From contig CAJEXW010000006.1 of the NCBI GenBank assembly GCA_903994525.1, forward strand, positions 54,126 to 118,125: a stretch of DNA of 64,000 nucleotides, read 5' to 3'. Source of the DNA: an uncultured Chlorobiaceae bacterium. Lineage in GTDB: Bacteria > Bacteroidota > Chlorobiia > Chlorobiales > Chlorobiaceae. Both the position numbers and the translations under genes were made by a program. Below the pieces are notes generated by a model. That model was not told the origin of the DNA and searched no databases. It worked only from the letters and a program-made list of their open reading frames with translations. Below are positions 46,514-55,759 of the stretch, in pieces. Every line of letters starts with the position of its first letter. Position 1 is the stretch's first letter.

Positions 46514-47604
46514 GGCGACTCAGTGCTTTTTTTCTGATCTATAACAAGAACATTTGCTCCATTATAAAGTTCATTCTGACCACTGACAACCACACTATCG
46601 CCGGGAGCGAGACCTTCAAGTACTTCAAGGTCTTTGTGCAGTTCCCTGCCAACGACAAAGGGTTTCAGAAAAGCCTTTCCGTTGCGAACGATAAAAAGTT
46701 CTGGTTTTCTGATCCCGGAAACAAGAGCAACTCGTGGTACCACAAGCGCAGGAGCATCATCTTTTCCGGTTGACAGTACCCGAACAAACATTCCTGACCT
46801 GAACCTTGCTTTGCCGCTGTTCTGCAGCACCATCTCCACCCTGTACGTGTGATCACGGCCCGATTTATCGCTTACCGTACTGACTTTAGCGGTCAATATC
46901 TCTCCGGGCAACAGATCGCTCGATACCTTGAGCACCGCTCCTTCTGTAAACTTGAAAATCTCTCTCTCTGGCACAAAAAGAATGACTTTGACTTTCGTCA
47001 AATCTACAAGGTGGGCAACCTTCATTCCCTCACGTACCAGTTCTCCCTGCTCTACAAAACGTGTCGTAACCACACCTGAAAATGGAGACTTTATCTTTGC
47101 GTCACTGTTTTTTCGAGTTACCGAGACGAGTTCAGCCTCAGCATCTTCAGTTTGCAACTGCATTATTTCGTAAGCTGAAAGCGGGATGGCACCTTCCGTA
47201 TAAAGATTTTTATATCGTTCAAAATCCTTTTTTTTCTGGCGAAAAAATGCTTCAGCCTTTCGCTGTCGGATGGTTGACAGCTCATCATCAAGGATAAACA
47301 ACGCTTCACCGGCCCTCTTATGATCTCCCGGCTCAGCAGAAACCTTTCGAACAATTCCTGCAGATTCAGAAAATATGTCGGCCTCCCTAAAAGCCTCAAG
47401 AGTACCAACCGTACTGAAACTGTCGCGAACCGCCACTCTGAAGGCTTTGACAACAGAGACTGGTATGCGATCAACAAACTTTGCTTCAGGAGCTTTGGGA
47501 TTCCGAGACTTTTCACGACGTTGTGACAGCATAAATACCCCAGGAACAAGCAATATCAGGAGCAAAAGCAGAAGAAATTTCTTCTTAATAATCCATCCGA
47601 CCAT
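46510..47604 (-). CDS. RND periplasmic adaptor protein
   Basis: A 364-residue membrane-fusion protein with an N-terminal anchor (KKKFLLLLLLILLVPGVFML), lipoyl half-motifs (FSESAGIVRKVSAEPGDHKR and AKIKSPFSGVVTTRFVEQGE), a helical hairpin, a beta-barrel (KVILFVPEREIFKFTEGAVL), and a membrane-proximal end (LEVLEGLAPGDSVVVSGQNE). It overlaps the permease gene and follows the PhoU-like gene by 23 bases. Confidence 0.92.
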   Translation of the reverse strand: MVGWIIKKKFLLLLLLILLVPGVFMLSQRREKSRNPKAPEAKFVDRIPVSVVKAFRVAVRDSFSTVGTLEAFREADIFSESAGIVRKVSAEPGDHKRAGEALFILDDELSTIRQRKAEAFFRQKKKDFERYKNLYTEGAIPLSAYEIMQLQTEDAEAELVSVTRKNSDAKIKSPFSGVVTTRFVEQGELVREGMKVAHLVDLTKVKVILFVPEREIFKFTEGAVLKVSSDLLPGEILTAKVSTVSDKSGRDHTYRVEMVLQNSGKARFRSGMFVRVLSTGKDDAPALVVPRVALVSGIRKPELFIVRNGKAFLKPFVVGRELHKDLEVLEGLAPGDSVVVSGQNELYNGANVLVIDQKKSTESP

Positions 47605-47627
47605 TATTCAGGTAATCTTTATTCGCC

Positions 47628-48359
47628 TCAGCAGAAATTACTGGCAATAGAGCAAGAGATATCCGCTGCTGCTTTGACATGCTCAACAATCGACAGGATT
47701 CCAGTAAGATTGATGATGTTCTGATCGGTTACAGAGCTTTTAATCTTGGCAACCGCAGCATCATACAGAGCCTGAATCTCGTTCATCATCACCAGCGTCT
47801 CACTGGCGTGCTTGGAGTTGCCGCTTACATACGATTCTACTGATTTTTTAACCATCTCAGCCGTAATATCGCCCATAGGCTTCAGTCCATACTCATCCTT
47901 GTGCAGATCCTGTACATTTGCAAATTTCACATACTCCGCCTTGTCCGCAATATTGAGAGCCAACTGGGCCAGTCTTTCAAGATCCTTGAGAATCATCCTG
48001 GCGAACTTGATTGCCTTGAGATCTTCTGCGGCGAGATTCTGAAACGAGGAGTAGGCAAGCGTAAGATACTCAACCTCAAACTTTCCTTTTCGGATATAGG
48101 CTTCATCAAATTTGAAGGCCGAAGAGGCAAGCTCTACATTCCCTTTTGTTGAGGCCCTTATGCTCAGCATCAGGTTATTTTCAACATTTGAAGAGAGTTT
48201 CGTGAGCTTCTGCTTGAGCGCTTCAAGCTGCACATAAACTGTCCCCTGGGGTTTGATGGAGAGTGCAAACTTTACAGGATCGATTTTGATGGTAAACGCC
48301 TGCGGGGTCTCTGAGGATTTCGGAGAATCACCAAAAAATTTTCCTAACAATGTAGCCAT
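47628..48359 (-). CDS. PhoU-like helical protein upstream of RND genes
   Basis: A 243-residue all-helical protein without signal or membrane segments. Stretches such as ARMILKDLERLAQLALNIAD, VKKSVESYVSGNSKHASETL and NIINLTGILSIVEHVKAAAD resemble the three-helix PhoU repeat, as in DUF47/PhoU-type regulators. It stands first in the efflux operon. PhoU-like proteins bind metal clusters and modulate transporters; a regulatory role for this RND system is inference. It is not close to phoU at 54164. Confidence 0.55.
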   Translation of the reverse strand: MATLLGKFFGDSPKSSETPQAFTIKIDPVKFALSIKPQGTVYVQLEALKQKLTKLSSNVENNLMLSIRASTKGNVELASSAFKFDEAYIRKGKFEVEYLTLAYSSFQNLAAEDLKAIKFARMILKDLERLAQLALNIADKAEYVKFANVQDLHKDEYGLKPMGDITAEMVKKSVESYVSGNSKHASETLVMMNEIQALYDAAVAKIKSSVTDQNIINLTGILSIVEHVKAAADISCSIASNFC

Positions 48360-48778
48360 AGGGTTAGAACACCATACTTTATGTTTAAAAGATACAAAGT
48401 GACGCTAATTTAGCAGAGATGCAAGGTTAAATGCAAGAAAAAAACAAAAAACTCTACTGACATTGCTTTACATACACTATATACCATCACTCCTGGCCTG
48501 AATAATTCATGAGCCCCGGCAAAGCTGGATTTTTGAGATCCCCTATTTATTATCTGCACAATCTGTTATCAAATACCGCAAAATACGATTATTTCCTTTT
48601 TTCTGTAATAAGAGAACAAAGAGTTCAGAGCTTTCAACGTTAAGGGCCCGCCCGAAATTTCTTGAAAACGACATCGTTTTTAACGGGACCCCTTGACAAG
48701 CGTTTCGCCTATCGCAGCGGATCCAACAAACGGTCATTCCTAACCGACCTTCTGATGGCAATGCGGAATTAGTTTTGA
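48360..48778. other. intergenic region, no convincing gene
   Basis: About 420 bases between two minus-strand genes. A 72-codon frame at 48543-48761 has no ribosome site and an improbable Arg/Cys-rich product. The part nearest the PhoU-like gene is AT-rich and probably holds its promoter. The 48640-48770 part is GC-richer and may be worn repeat DNA. Confidence 0.4.
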
Positions 48779-50314
48779 TTACTCTCGTGCAGAAAAATGA
48801 AAAGCATTGGTCAAATCCCCTGCTTTGGGCCGAATCCCGGGCAAAGGCTCAAGCTCAAATCGCTTCGTAATAAATTTAAGGATAGAGGTAATATCGTAAT
48901 AGGTATGATCGACAAAATGAGTTTTAGCAAACGGTGATATGATAATAGCCGGAACTCGTGAACCAGGCCCCCATCGATCTCCTGCTGGTGGTGAAACATG
49001 ATCCCAATATCCCCCGTTCTCATCATAGGTAACAATAATTGCCATCTTTTTCCATTCCGGACTTTTCTGCAGCTTCCCTACAACTTCAGCAATATGAGAG
49101 TCACCCCTCATAACATCAGTATAACCGGGATGCTGGTTTAAATTACCCTGAGGCTTATAAAACACCACGGACGGCAAGGTACCTGCAGCAATGTCTTTTT
49201 GAAAATCCCGATAATCTTTTAAATGAATTCTTCGTTGTTCAGCACCAGCGACTGTGGTCGGACAAAATCTTTCAAAGTAATTGAAGGGTTGATGGTGTGT
49301 CTGGAAATTAGAGGTTTTACTGTTATTCATCACTCCGCGATTCTGTAATGCTTCATTCCATGCTCCTGCATACCATACCCAATCTACTCCTTTAGCACTT
49401 AATACATCACCAATGGTCTTATAATCTTGTGGTGGAAGTGGATTTTTTGTCACGTCAGCAAGGAGTGTGTTTCCTCCGGGAGCAGGCTGGATACCACTGG
49501 GTTGATATGGTGGCTGAATGGTATTAACCGCATAGCCATCAGGAGTCAGCGCACGATCTGCAACATAAATAGCCTTACCTGTTATGGCACTGGCAGGAGA
49601 GTTTTCAGCAAGAGTCAACGTAGCACCCTGCTTTTCAACGCTGCTTGTGAGATTGTCCGGGGCATCATGGTAGGTTGGAGTACGGGCACTGATCAACCAA
49701 AAATGGTTTAAAAAGGATCCGCCAAACGCACCCATAAAAAAATTATCGGCAAGGGTGTACTTTTGAGCAAGCTTCCACATTTGCATCACTGAACCATCGT
49801 AGTAGCCCATTGTCAGTCCACCGGCATCAGACCAAGCCGCAAACATGTTGTTTTTTCCATTATTGATCTGCATCTGGTTGTTATAAAACCGATGCACTAA
49901 ATCTGGTGTGGCTTTATCGGGCAGGAGAGTGCCTGGTGGTGCATCAATTCGGAATGGTGAATTTGGCAATGCCTTAATAAATCTCAAGTTATCTGTATCG
50001 GGGGTACCTGCTGTATTCCAGACTGCCGGAAGTTTTATAAGAGGAGTAACCCCATCCCGGTCTACCTGTTTGAAAGCGGAAAAATTTGAGGGCTTACCAT
50101 TCGCCTGTTTTGCGATGCCATTCGAACCTGGAAACAGTCCATACAGATTATCAAAACTTCGGTTCTCTGCATAGATTACCACTATGGTTTCGATGTGACG
50201 ACGCAATGCACTTTTCTGTTGATCTCCGAACGCACAACTCCACGAAGAACAAAAATAAATAACAACCATAAAGGGCAATTGCCACCACCTTCTGCCTGCA
50301 TGTATGTTTTGCAT
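48779..50314 (-). CDS. secreted phosphoesterase, AcpA/phospholipase C family
   Basis: A 511-residue exported protein (signal peptide about residues 1-30, WWQLPFMVVIYFCSSWSCAF). The phosphoesterase fold (PF04185) shows VVIYAENRSFDNLYGLFPGS near the N-terminus, with the conserved E-N-R-S-F-D metal site and nucleophile region. Later come DNFFMGAFGGSFLNHFWLIS, VWYAGAWNEAL, VTYDENGGYWDHVSPPAGDR and GSRVPAIIISPFAKTHFVDH. The family includes acid phosphatase AcpA and non-haemolytic phospholipase C. AGGGAG precedes the ATG. Phosphate scavenging is plausible. Confidence 0.9.
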   Translation of the reverse strand: MQNIHAGRRWWQLPFMVVIYFCSSWSCAFGDQQKSALRRHIETIVVIYAENRSFDNLYGLFPGSNGIAKQANGKPSNFSAFKQVDRDGVTPLIKLPAVWNTAGTPDTDNLRFIKALPNSPFRIDAPPGTLLPDKATPDLVHRFYNNQMQINNGKNNMFAAWSDAGGLTMGYYDGSVMQMWKLAQKYTLADNFFMGAFGGSFLNHFWLISARTPTYHDAPDNLTSSVEKQGATLTLAENSPASAITGKAIYVADRALTPDGYAVNTIQPPYQPSGIQPAPGGNTLLADVTKNPLPPQDYKTIGDVLSAKGVDWVWYAGAWNEALQNRGVMNNSKTSNFQTHHQPFNYFERFCPTTVAGAEQRRIHLKDYRDFQKDIAAGTLPSVVFYKPQGNLNQHPGYTDVMRGDSHIAEVVGKLQKSPEWKKMAIIVTYDENGGYWDHVSPPAGDRWGPGSRVPAIIISPFAKTHFVDHTYYDITSILKFITKRFELEPLPGIRPKAGDLTNAFHFSARE

Positions 50315-50367
50315 GCTACTCCCTTTTAAATTTTATCTCCCCTTATTAGACATTCAGGCAATAATTG

Positions 50368-50416
50368 ACGCAAGAGGTCAAGACCGACAAAGTTCAAGGG
50401 TTTGACCTCATTGCGT
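50368..50416. repeat. large inverted repeat between decarboxylase and phosphoesterase genes
   Basis: Arms ACGCAAGAGGTCAA (50368-50381) and TTGACCTCATTGCGT (50402-50416) pair over 14 bases with one bulged base and a 20-base loop. There is no T-run beside it, so it is not a standard terminator. It lies in the 129-base gap 5' of the phosphoesterase gene. Confidence 0.6.
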
Positions 50417-50443
50417 TTGAATTCACCAGTTAAACAACGAAAA

Positions 50444-51583
50444 CTATCTATTGATATGCAAGACCTTTGCAGGTGGAAACCCATTAAAGTAGGTTGATGA
50501 CGCATGACTGTAGGCTCCGATATTTTCACTGTAGAGTAGATCTCCAATCGCAAGGTCTACGGGTAAAAGATTAGCCATCGTAATGGTGTCGAGAGCGTCA
50601 CAGGTAGGGCCATAAATCGCACACATTTTTTCATTGCCCTCTTTGAAGGATTTTAACGGATACTCGCAGTGATCAAATATAATCCCTGAAAAAGTATGAT
50701 AAACCCCGTCATTGACGTAATAACATCGTTTACCATCACGATACGCTGTACCAATAATCTCCATCACGACCCAAGCGGCAGTTGCAACTAAAAATCTTCC
50801 GGGTTCGGCTATAATTTCAATGTCGGGCGGAAAGAGCCGGTCAAATTCGGAATTGAGCATGATTGCAAGCTCGGCAAAGGGTTTTACATTTTTATCGTAA
50901 GGAGCGGGAAAACCGCCGCCAATATCAAGAATTTTTACCTCCTTATGCCCTCGTTCCCACGATTCCTTAAAGATATTTGATGCCAGATTAAGTGCCTGAA
51001 CATAATTTTGGAAATTTGTGCATTGACTTCCGACATGGAAGCTTAAACCTTCGACAACCAGTCCGCTCTTGAACGCTTTGTCTATAAGATCAACAGCTTC
51101 ACCGGGATCTGCACCAAATTTGGAAGAGAGTTCTACCATAGCTCCAGTATTTGGAACTTTTATTCTTAAAACAAGGCCAGTGTTCGGTGCATAAGTGGCG
51201 ATTTTCGCTATTTCATCTTCGTTATCAAAAGTGACCAGCGGCTTATACTGGTCGAGCTCCTTTAACGTTTGTATTGGCTTTATCGGATTTGCATAGATGA
51301 TTTTATCCCAGATAAAATCCTGTTGCTCAACAGGTGCCAGGCTTTTAATATTTCCATAGACATTCAGAAACTCAGGCATTGATGCCACATCAAAGCTTGC
51401 ACCGGCATCATAGAACGTTGTAACGATTTCTCTGGATGAGTTTGCTTTAACAGCGAAATAGGCCTGAACTCTTGGAAGGTGCAGCTTGAACTCACGGTAA
51501 TTAGCACGCAACACTTCGTGGTCCACCACAAACAATGGTGTACCATGCTCCAAAGCCAATTGTTGTAAATATTGAGGTATCAT
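50444..51583 (-). CDS. ornithine/lysine decarboxylase, alanine-racemase fold
   Basis: A PLP decarboxylase of 379 residues (fold type III). The PLP lysine lies in VQAYFAVKANSSREIVTTFY. Other sites are GLSFHVGSQCTNFQNYVQAL, LDIGGGFPAPYDKNV, EIIAEPGRFLVATAAWVV, and YGPTCDALDTI, where the Cys is the catalytic residue from the second subunit. This set marks eukaryotic-like ornithine decarboxylases rather than carboxynorspermidine decarboxylase. It lies 15 bases after homospermidine synthase, so putrescine made here probably feeds that enzyme. Confidence 0.88.
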   Translation of the reverse strand: MIPQYLQQLALEHGTPLFVVDHEVLRANYREFKLHLPRVQAYFAVKANSSREIVTTFYDAGASFDVASMPEFLNVYGNIKSLAPVEQQDFIWDKIIYANPIKPIQTLKELDQYKPLVTFDNEDEIAKIATYAPNTGLVLRIKVPNTGAMVELSSKFGADPGEAVDLIDKAFKSGLVVEGLSFHVGSQCTNFQNYVQALNLASNIFKESWERGHKEVKILDIGGGFPAPYDKNVKPFAELAIMLNSEFDRLFPPDIEIIAEPGRFLVATAAWVVMEIIGTAYRDGKRCYYVNDGVYHTFSGIIFDHCEYPLKSFKEGNEKMCAIYGPTCDALDTITMANLLPVDLAIGDLLYSENIGAYSHASSTYFNGFPPAKVLHINR

Positions 51584-51598
51584 GAAGTGTATCCTGTT

Positions 51599-53056
51599 TT
51601 AATCATTATCAGTAATAAGAAAGTTCTTGAACTGCCAAGGATCTGTCTCATCAATATCAGGGGCGTTAAACCCTGCAAAAAAGTTTGGATTATATCTTAA
51701 AGGGGTCCAGTCGGAGGCTTTTGATATGAAGTTGCCAAGCCAGGGTTTTGCGATTCCAAGGATATACTCATGGTCGATATTATCTGGCACAACAACACCT
51801 CTGTCAGGATTTTCTATCATCCACATACAGGCTGCAACTACAGATATCGCCACCTGCATCGTGGTGGCATTTTGATGAGGTACCAACGCCCTGGATTGCT
51901 CAATACTAAGGTCGGAGCCTGTCCACCAGGAATTAAAAGCATGACCCATCAGTAGTGCACCAAGAATATCAGAACCTTTGATAATCTCATCATTCATAAT
52001 CCTGAAATTGGACTGAAGCCTGTAATCATAACCACGCAGCTCATGCAGAGAGGTAATAGCGGCATCACTGGGACAATAGGCGTAATGTACTGTCGGACGG
52101 TAGATGGCTTGCCCCTCTTTATGGACTGTAAGGTAGTCTGAAATAGTGAAAGCCTCGCCATGGCGCACTACCATGCCACGGATATCATAGTCAGGCACCC
52201 AGGAGCACACCCAAGTGTTCATACCCATTTTGGCAAGACAAATCTGGTTTTTTGGCCCTTCCTGATGGGTAAAGGCAAATTGTGGGAGTTCCTTTTCATG
52301 TGTTCCCCAACCCATTTCGGCAGTCGTCATACCCTCTTCCCTGAATCCCTCGACACTCCAGGTATTGACAAACTCATCAACTTGTTTTGGAACATCAGAG
52401 ATCTGCGTGTCCCTTTCGGAGCAATGAATCACTTTCACACCAAGCTCCATAGCCAGTTCATTAAAGATTCTTTTTTCAGCTAACTCTTTAATAATTTCGG
52501 CTTGAGCAGGGCCGACCTTGTTCCGGGCAATGACCGCGCCAGCAATATCAAGTAAACCTTGTTTTGTAAAGTGCGATATCAATCCTGGATTGGCACCATG
52601 TTCAAGCACTGCCGTGACACCTTTCTCTTGCCACTGTGATGTCATGCGACGAATGGTCATGTGCCGCCAGTATAGTGTTCTTTCGGCAGGATGCTGAGTC
52701 TCAACTCCTGTGTAAGGATCCCACACCTCTACCGAGGTATTAATATAGAGGACACCATGATCATGACACCATTGAAGAATTTCGCAACAATCGATATTCC
52801 AGGCTAAATCTATGATCAAGTCGCCCTCGGATACATACGTCGCAAGCGTCTGGGCTATATTATACGGTGTAATTTGATGATTAATGTATGTAACACCCAA
52901 AGCTGTCCATGGTAATACTTTTTCACGAATATCCTCAAAATCCATAATAGTGACATGACTATAATCGACGTTGATGTGCTTAAAAAGAACAGGAACTGTA
53001 CATTGAGATACAGAACCAAATCCAATAATGAGTATTTTTTTATTAAAATTAATCAC
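51599..53056 (-). CDS. hss: homospermidine synthase
   Basis: A 485-residue NAD-dependent enzyme of the saccharopine-dehydrogenase-like group that makes sym-homospermidine from two putrescines. It starts at a GTG at 53056 with KKILIIGFGSVSQCTVPVLF (dinucleotide fold). Other stretches are INTSVEVWDPYTGVETQHPA, ALEHGANPGLISHFTKQGLL as VLEHGANPGLISHFTKQG, WGTHEKELPQFAF and TSLHELRGYDYRLQSNFRIM. These match bacterial homospermidine synthases. A 500-base AT-rich leader with a palindrome at 53114 lies upstream, suggesting control of this two-gene polyamine operon. Confidence 0.88.
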   Translation of the reverse strand: MINFNKKILIIGFGSVSQCTVPVLFKHINVDYSHVTIMDFEDIREKVLPWTALGVTYINHQITPYNIAQTLATYVSEGDLIIDLAWNIDCCEILQWCHDHGVLYINTSVEVWDPYTGVETQHPAERTLYWRHMTIRRMTSQWQEKGVTAVLEHGANPGLISHFTKQGLLDIAGAVIARNKVGPAQAEIIKELAEKRIFNELAMELGVKVIHCSERDTQISDVPKQVDEFVNTWSVEGFREEGMTTAEMGWGTHEKELPQFAFTHQEGPKNQICLAKMGMNTWVCSWVPDYDIRGMVVRHGEAFTISDYLTVHKEGQAIYRPTVHYAYCPSDAAITSLHELRGYDYRLQSNFRIMNDEIIKGSDILGALLMGHAFNSWWTGSDLSIEQSRALVPHQNATTMQVAISVVAACMWMIENPDRGVVVPDNIDHEYILGIAKPWLGNFISKASDWTPLRYNPNFFAGFNAPDIDETDPWQFKNFLITDND

Positions 53057-53557
53057 GGCGTTTAACTTTTTATTAGATAATTATTTTTATATATATAATT
53101 TAAATTTTTCTATCGTACAAACTATTTGTACGTAAAATCGAATCACAACTCAATAACAAGCAGTTTACAGATGACCAGGTTTATTCAATTTCTCAAAGAA
53201 AAATGATTGTAAAATATAATCTTTTTTTCCCTTTAAATTGTATGGTTTCTTAAAAGCCTAATAAGATACATGATCAATAACTTAAAGCGAAATAACCTGT
53301 CAGTACAAAAGGCTTAAATGGCTTAAAAATGATCACCCCATACAATTAACTTATTCTATTAAATAATCTTATATTATTATTTGGGGGGCAATTGCATTTC
53401 CTTGATACAAGTTTGCATACTATTAATAACCGATACTTTTATTAAGATTATGTGAATATTATCTTTCATTAAAAAGATCGTTTTTTTGAAATCAGGAAAA
53501 AAGCTATAATTGAATCAGAAGGATAATTGTGTTTATTTTATAAAAATATCATAGGCA
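53057..53557. other. AT-rich divergent intergenic region upstream of hss
   Basis: About 500 bases, strongly AT-rich compared with the rest of the window and without a credible frame. It separates hss (minus) from the gene at 53558 (plus). It contains the palindrome at 53114-53132 and long A/T runs. No RNA gene or riboswitch was recognised. Confidence 0.5.
53114..53132. promoter_or_regulatory. perfect palindrome, probable operator of hss operon
   Basis: CGTACAAA-CTA-TTTGTACG, with 8-bp arms and a 3-base spacer, 58 bases upstream of the hss GTG. The size and symmetry suit a dimeric repressor or activator. No regulator gene is adjacent. Confidence 0.5.
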
Positions 53558-54139
53558 GTGCCAAAAAAAATAGTTGACCGGTATGATCAAACCGTTGATG
53601 GCCTTGTTATTGTTGATGTAGCAGCAAGGCGTGTAGAGGATCTTTATGAGGATTTCGACAAAACGGCTCCATACCACAAAAAAGATCTCGATGAAGATCT
53701 TGTTAATTATCTCACAGAGTGTGTTCGTGAAATTGGCCAGGTTGATTTTGTGATTCGCTTCATGTTTGAGTCATTTCCTTCTGAAGATTTCATGCTGCGA
53801 GTACGTACCAGTGTCCATAAATTTTTTATCTACCAGCGGGAACTTGAACTTGAAGCGATGAACAAGATGCTGAGAACGGCAGCAACTCTTCTTGTTATCG
53901 GTATCATCATTCTCGTCCTCTCTTTATGGGTCAATCATCTTTTTGTGGTTGAGGGCACTCCCTCGTTTCTGAATACGGTTTTTGCCGAAGGGCTTACCAT
54001 TGTCGCATGGGTTTCGGTGTGGGAGGCGCTTACAACATTTTTGCTGAACTGGCCACAGCACCTCTCCCGTATCAAACTTTTCAGGAACATCGCTGAAGCT
54101 CCAGTTCAATTTCAGCAACCTCCAGCTCCTCATTCATGA
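53558..54139 (+). CDS. conserved membrane protein, two helices
   Basis: A 193-residue protein starting at a GTG. The first 110 residues are soluble and acidic (LYEDFDKTAPYHKKDLDEDL, then IRFMFESFPSEDFMLRVRTS). Two membrane helices follow (about 107-127, ATLLVIGIIILVLSLWVNHL, and about 139-160, AEGLTIVAWVSVWEALTTFL), with a Pro-rich tail. It is found in other bacteria as an uncharacterised protein. It converges with phoU; the two stops are 24 bases apart. Confidence 0.65.
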   Translation: MPKKIVDRYDQTVDGLVIVDVAARRVEDLYEDFDKTAPYHKKDLDEDLVNYLTECVREIGQVDFVIRFMFESFPSEDFMLRVRTSVHKFFIYQRELELEAMNKMLRTAATLLVIGIIILVLSLWVNHLFVVEGTPSFLNTVFAEGLTIVAWVSVWEALTTFLLNWPQHLSRIKLFRNIAEAPVQFQQPPAPHS

Positions 54140-54163
54140 ATGAGGCACCAAGAGCACAATCAT

Positions 54164-54883
54164 TTATGCCTCTTTGTGGTGCTCCGAAGACTTATCTGTG
54201 TTCAGTGATTCAATAAGTTTTTCATAAAAGAAGCTACCATTATGGCGTGCAATTTCCCCGGTCACCAGATAGATAACCTCTTGAGCTATTCTTGAAGCAT
54301 GGTCAGCCATACGTTCGATATACCTGGAGATGCTCAATGCAGCAATAAGCTGGTCAACATCAGATGATGGGCTTTTCATGAACACGGTCACCTTTTTGAA
54401 GACAAAGCGATGCATCACATCAATCTCTTCGTCAAGAGCGCAAACCTCATCAGCCAGTGCCCGGTCTTTAGAGATAAAAGCCTCAATAGATTTTTTCACC
54501 ATCTCGCCGGCATGCCTCCCCATTTCCACAAAAGAGAAGGACTCCACCATTTCAGGACTGATCTCAGGCATGCGATCAATAATATGAACAGCCAGATCAC
54601 CGATACGCTCCAGGTCGTCGTTTATTTTGATAATCGTGACAATTGTTCGCAGGTCTCTGGCAACAGGCTGCTGTAGAGCAAGAAAAGCCAGACAGCGCTC
54701 TTCAAGCGTTACCTCAGCAACGTCAATTTCACGATCAACCAGTCTGACCTGGCGTGCGCCCTGTTCATCATTGTGCTTAACCGCATCAAGGGCGTTATAC
54801 AAGTTACCAACTACTTTGTCAGAGATTTGGACAAGAACCATAGAGAGTTCTTTGATAAGCTCATGGACAGGACGTGATGACAT
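54164..54883 (-). CDS. phoU: phosphate transport regulator PhoU
   Basis: A 239-residue helical protein with two PhoU repeats, both showing the E-R-I-x-D/ME pattern (KINDDLERIGDLAVHIIDRM and AALSISRYIERMADHASRIA). It represses the Pho response through PstSCAB and the PhoR kinase when phosphate is ample. It is the last gene of the minus-strand pst cluster, 20 bases after pstB. A PhoR-like kinase lies 9 kb away on the other strand (61893). Confidence 0.95.
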   Translation of the reverse strand: MSSRPVHELIKELSMVLVQISDKVVGNLYNALDAVKHNDEQGARQVRLVDREIDVAEVTLEERCLAFLALQQPVARDLRTIVTIIKINDDLERIGDLAVHIIDRMPEISPEMVESFSFVEMGRHAGEMVKKSIEAFISKDRALADEVCALDEEIDVMHRFVFKKVTVFMKSPSSDVDQLIAALSISRYIERMADHASRIAQEVIYLVTGEIARHNGSFFYEKLIESLNTDKSSEHHKEA

Positions 54884-54903
54884 TATTCTGAACTTCTAAT
54901 TTG

Positions 54904-55743
54904 TTAGCTGAATCTTCCGGTGATATAATCTTCAGTCATCGGATCTTTTGGATTGGTAAAGAGCTGCGCAGTTGCGGCGTGTTCAACCAAAACCCCTTCA
55001 TAAAAAAACATGGTGGAATCAGAGACTCTGGAGGCCTGCTGCATGTTGTGGGTAACGATCATGATCGTATAGCTCCCACGTAACTCCTGAATCAAATCCT
55101 CTATTTTGGCTGTAGCCTTGGGATCAAGAGCCGAGGTTGGCTCATCAAGCAGAAGTACCTCCGGCTCCACGGCCAGAGTTCGTGCAACACAAAGTCGTTG
55201 TTGCTGACCACCGCTCAATCCAAGAGCATTTTTGTCAAGACGGTCACAAACCTCATCCCATATAGCAGCTTTTTTAAGACTGCGCTCAACAATTTCCATA
55301 AGCTTTTTCTTGTCGCTCATGCCATGCAGACGAGGGCCATAGGCTATATTATCAAAAATTGATTTTGGAAAGGGGTTGGGTTTCTGAAAAACCATCCCAA
55401 CCTTTTTGCGCAGCAACACCTCATCGGTGTACTTTCCATAGACATCCTCTCCGTCAAACAGCAGCGAACCTGACGTGCGACAACTCGGAATAAGGTCGTT
55501 CATACGGTTTATCGCACGCAGAAAGGTGCTCTTTCCACAACCACTTGGCCCGATAATAGCAGTCACATATCTCGACAGAATATCTGCACTGACCTTCTTT
55601 ACCGCTTCAAACTCTCCATAATAAATTGAAAAATCCTTGGCAACCACATGAGACTCGCCACCACCGTCTACTGTTTTTCGTTCAGGTGGCAAATAGATAT
55701 CACGAGTTGCTTTCTTCTCTGTAAAACTTTCTGAAGTTATCAT
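54904..55743 (-). CDS. pstB: phosphate ABC transporter ATP-binding protein
   Basis: A 279-residue PstB. It shows [20 protein letters not shown], Walker A ([20 protein letters not shown]), the Pst-type Q-loop ([20 protein letters not shown]), signature ([20 protein letters not shown]), Walker B ([20 protein letters not shown]), and [20 protein letters not shown]. The first 25 residues are an extra charged leader. Confidence 0.96.
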   Translation of the reverse strand: MITSESFTEKKATRDIYLPPERKTVDGGGESHVVAKDFSIYYGEFEAVKKVSADILSRYVTAIIGPSGCGKSTFLRAINRMNDLIPSCRTSGSLLFDGEDVYGKYTDEVLLRKKVGMVFQKPNPFPKSIFDNIAYGPRLHGMSDKKKLMEIVERSLKKAAIWDEVCDRLDKNALGLSGGQQQRLCVARTLAVEPEVLLLDEPTSALDPKATAKIEDLIQELRGSYTIMIVTHNMQQASRVSDSTMFFYEGVLVEHAATAQLFTNPKDPMTEDYITGRFS

Positions 55744-55759
55744 GAATAATTATTGGTTG

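Noticed and set aside
48543..48761. 72-codon minus-strand frame
   Set aside because: No ribosome site; Arg/Cys-rich product typical of chance frames in worn intergenic DNA.
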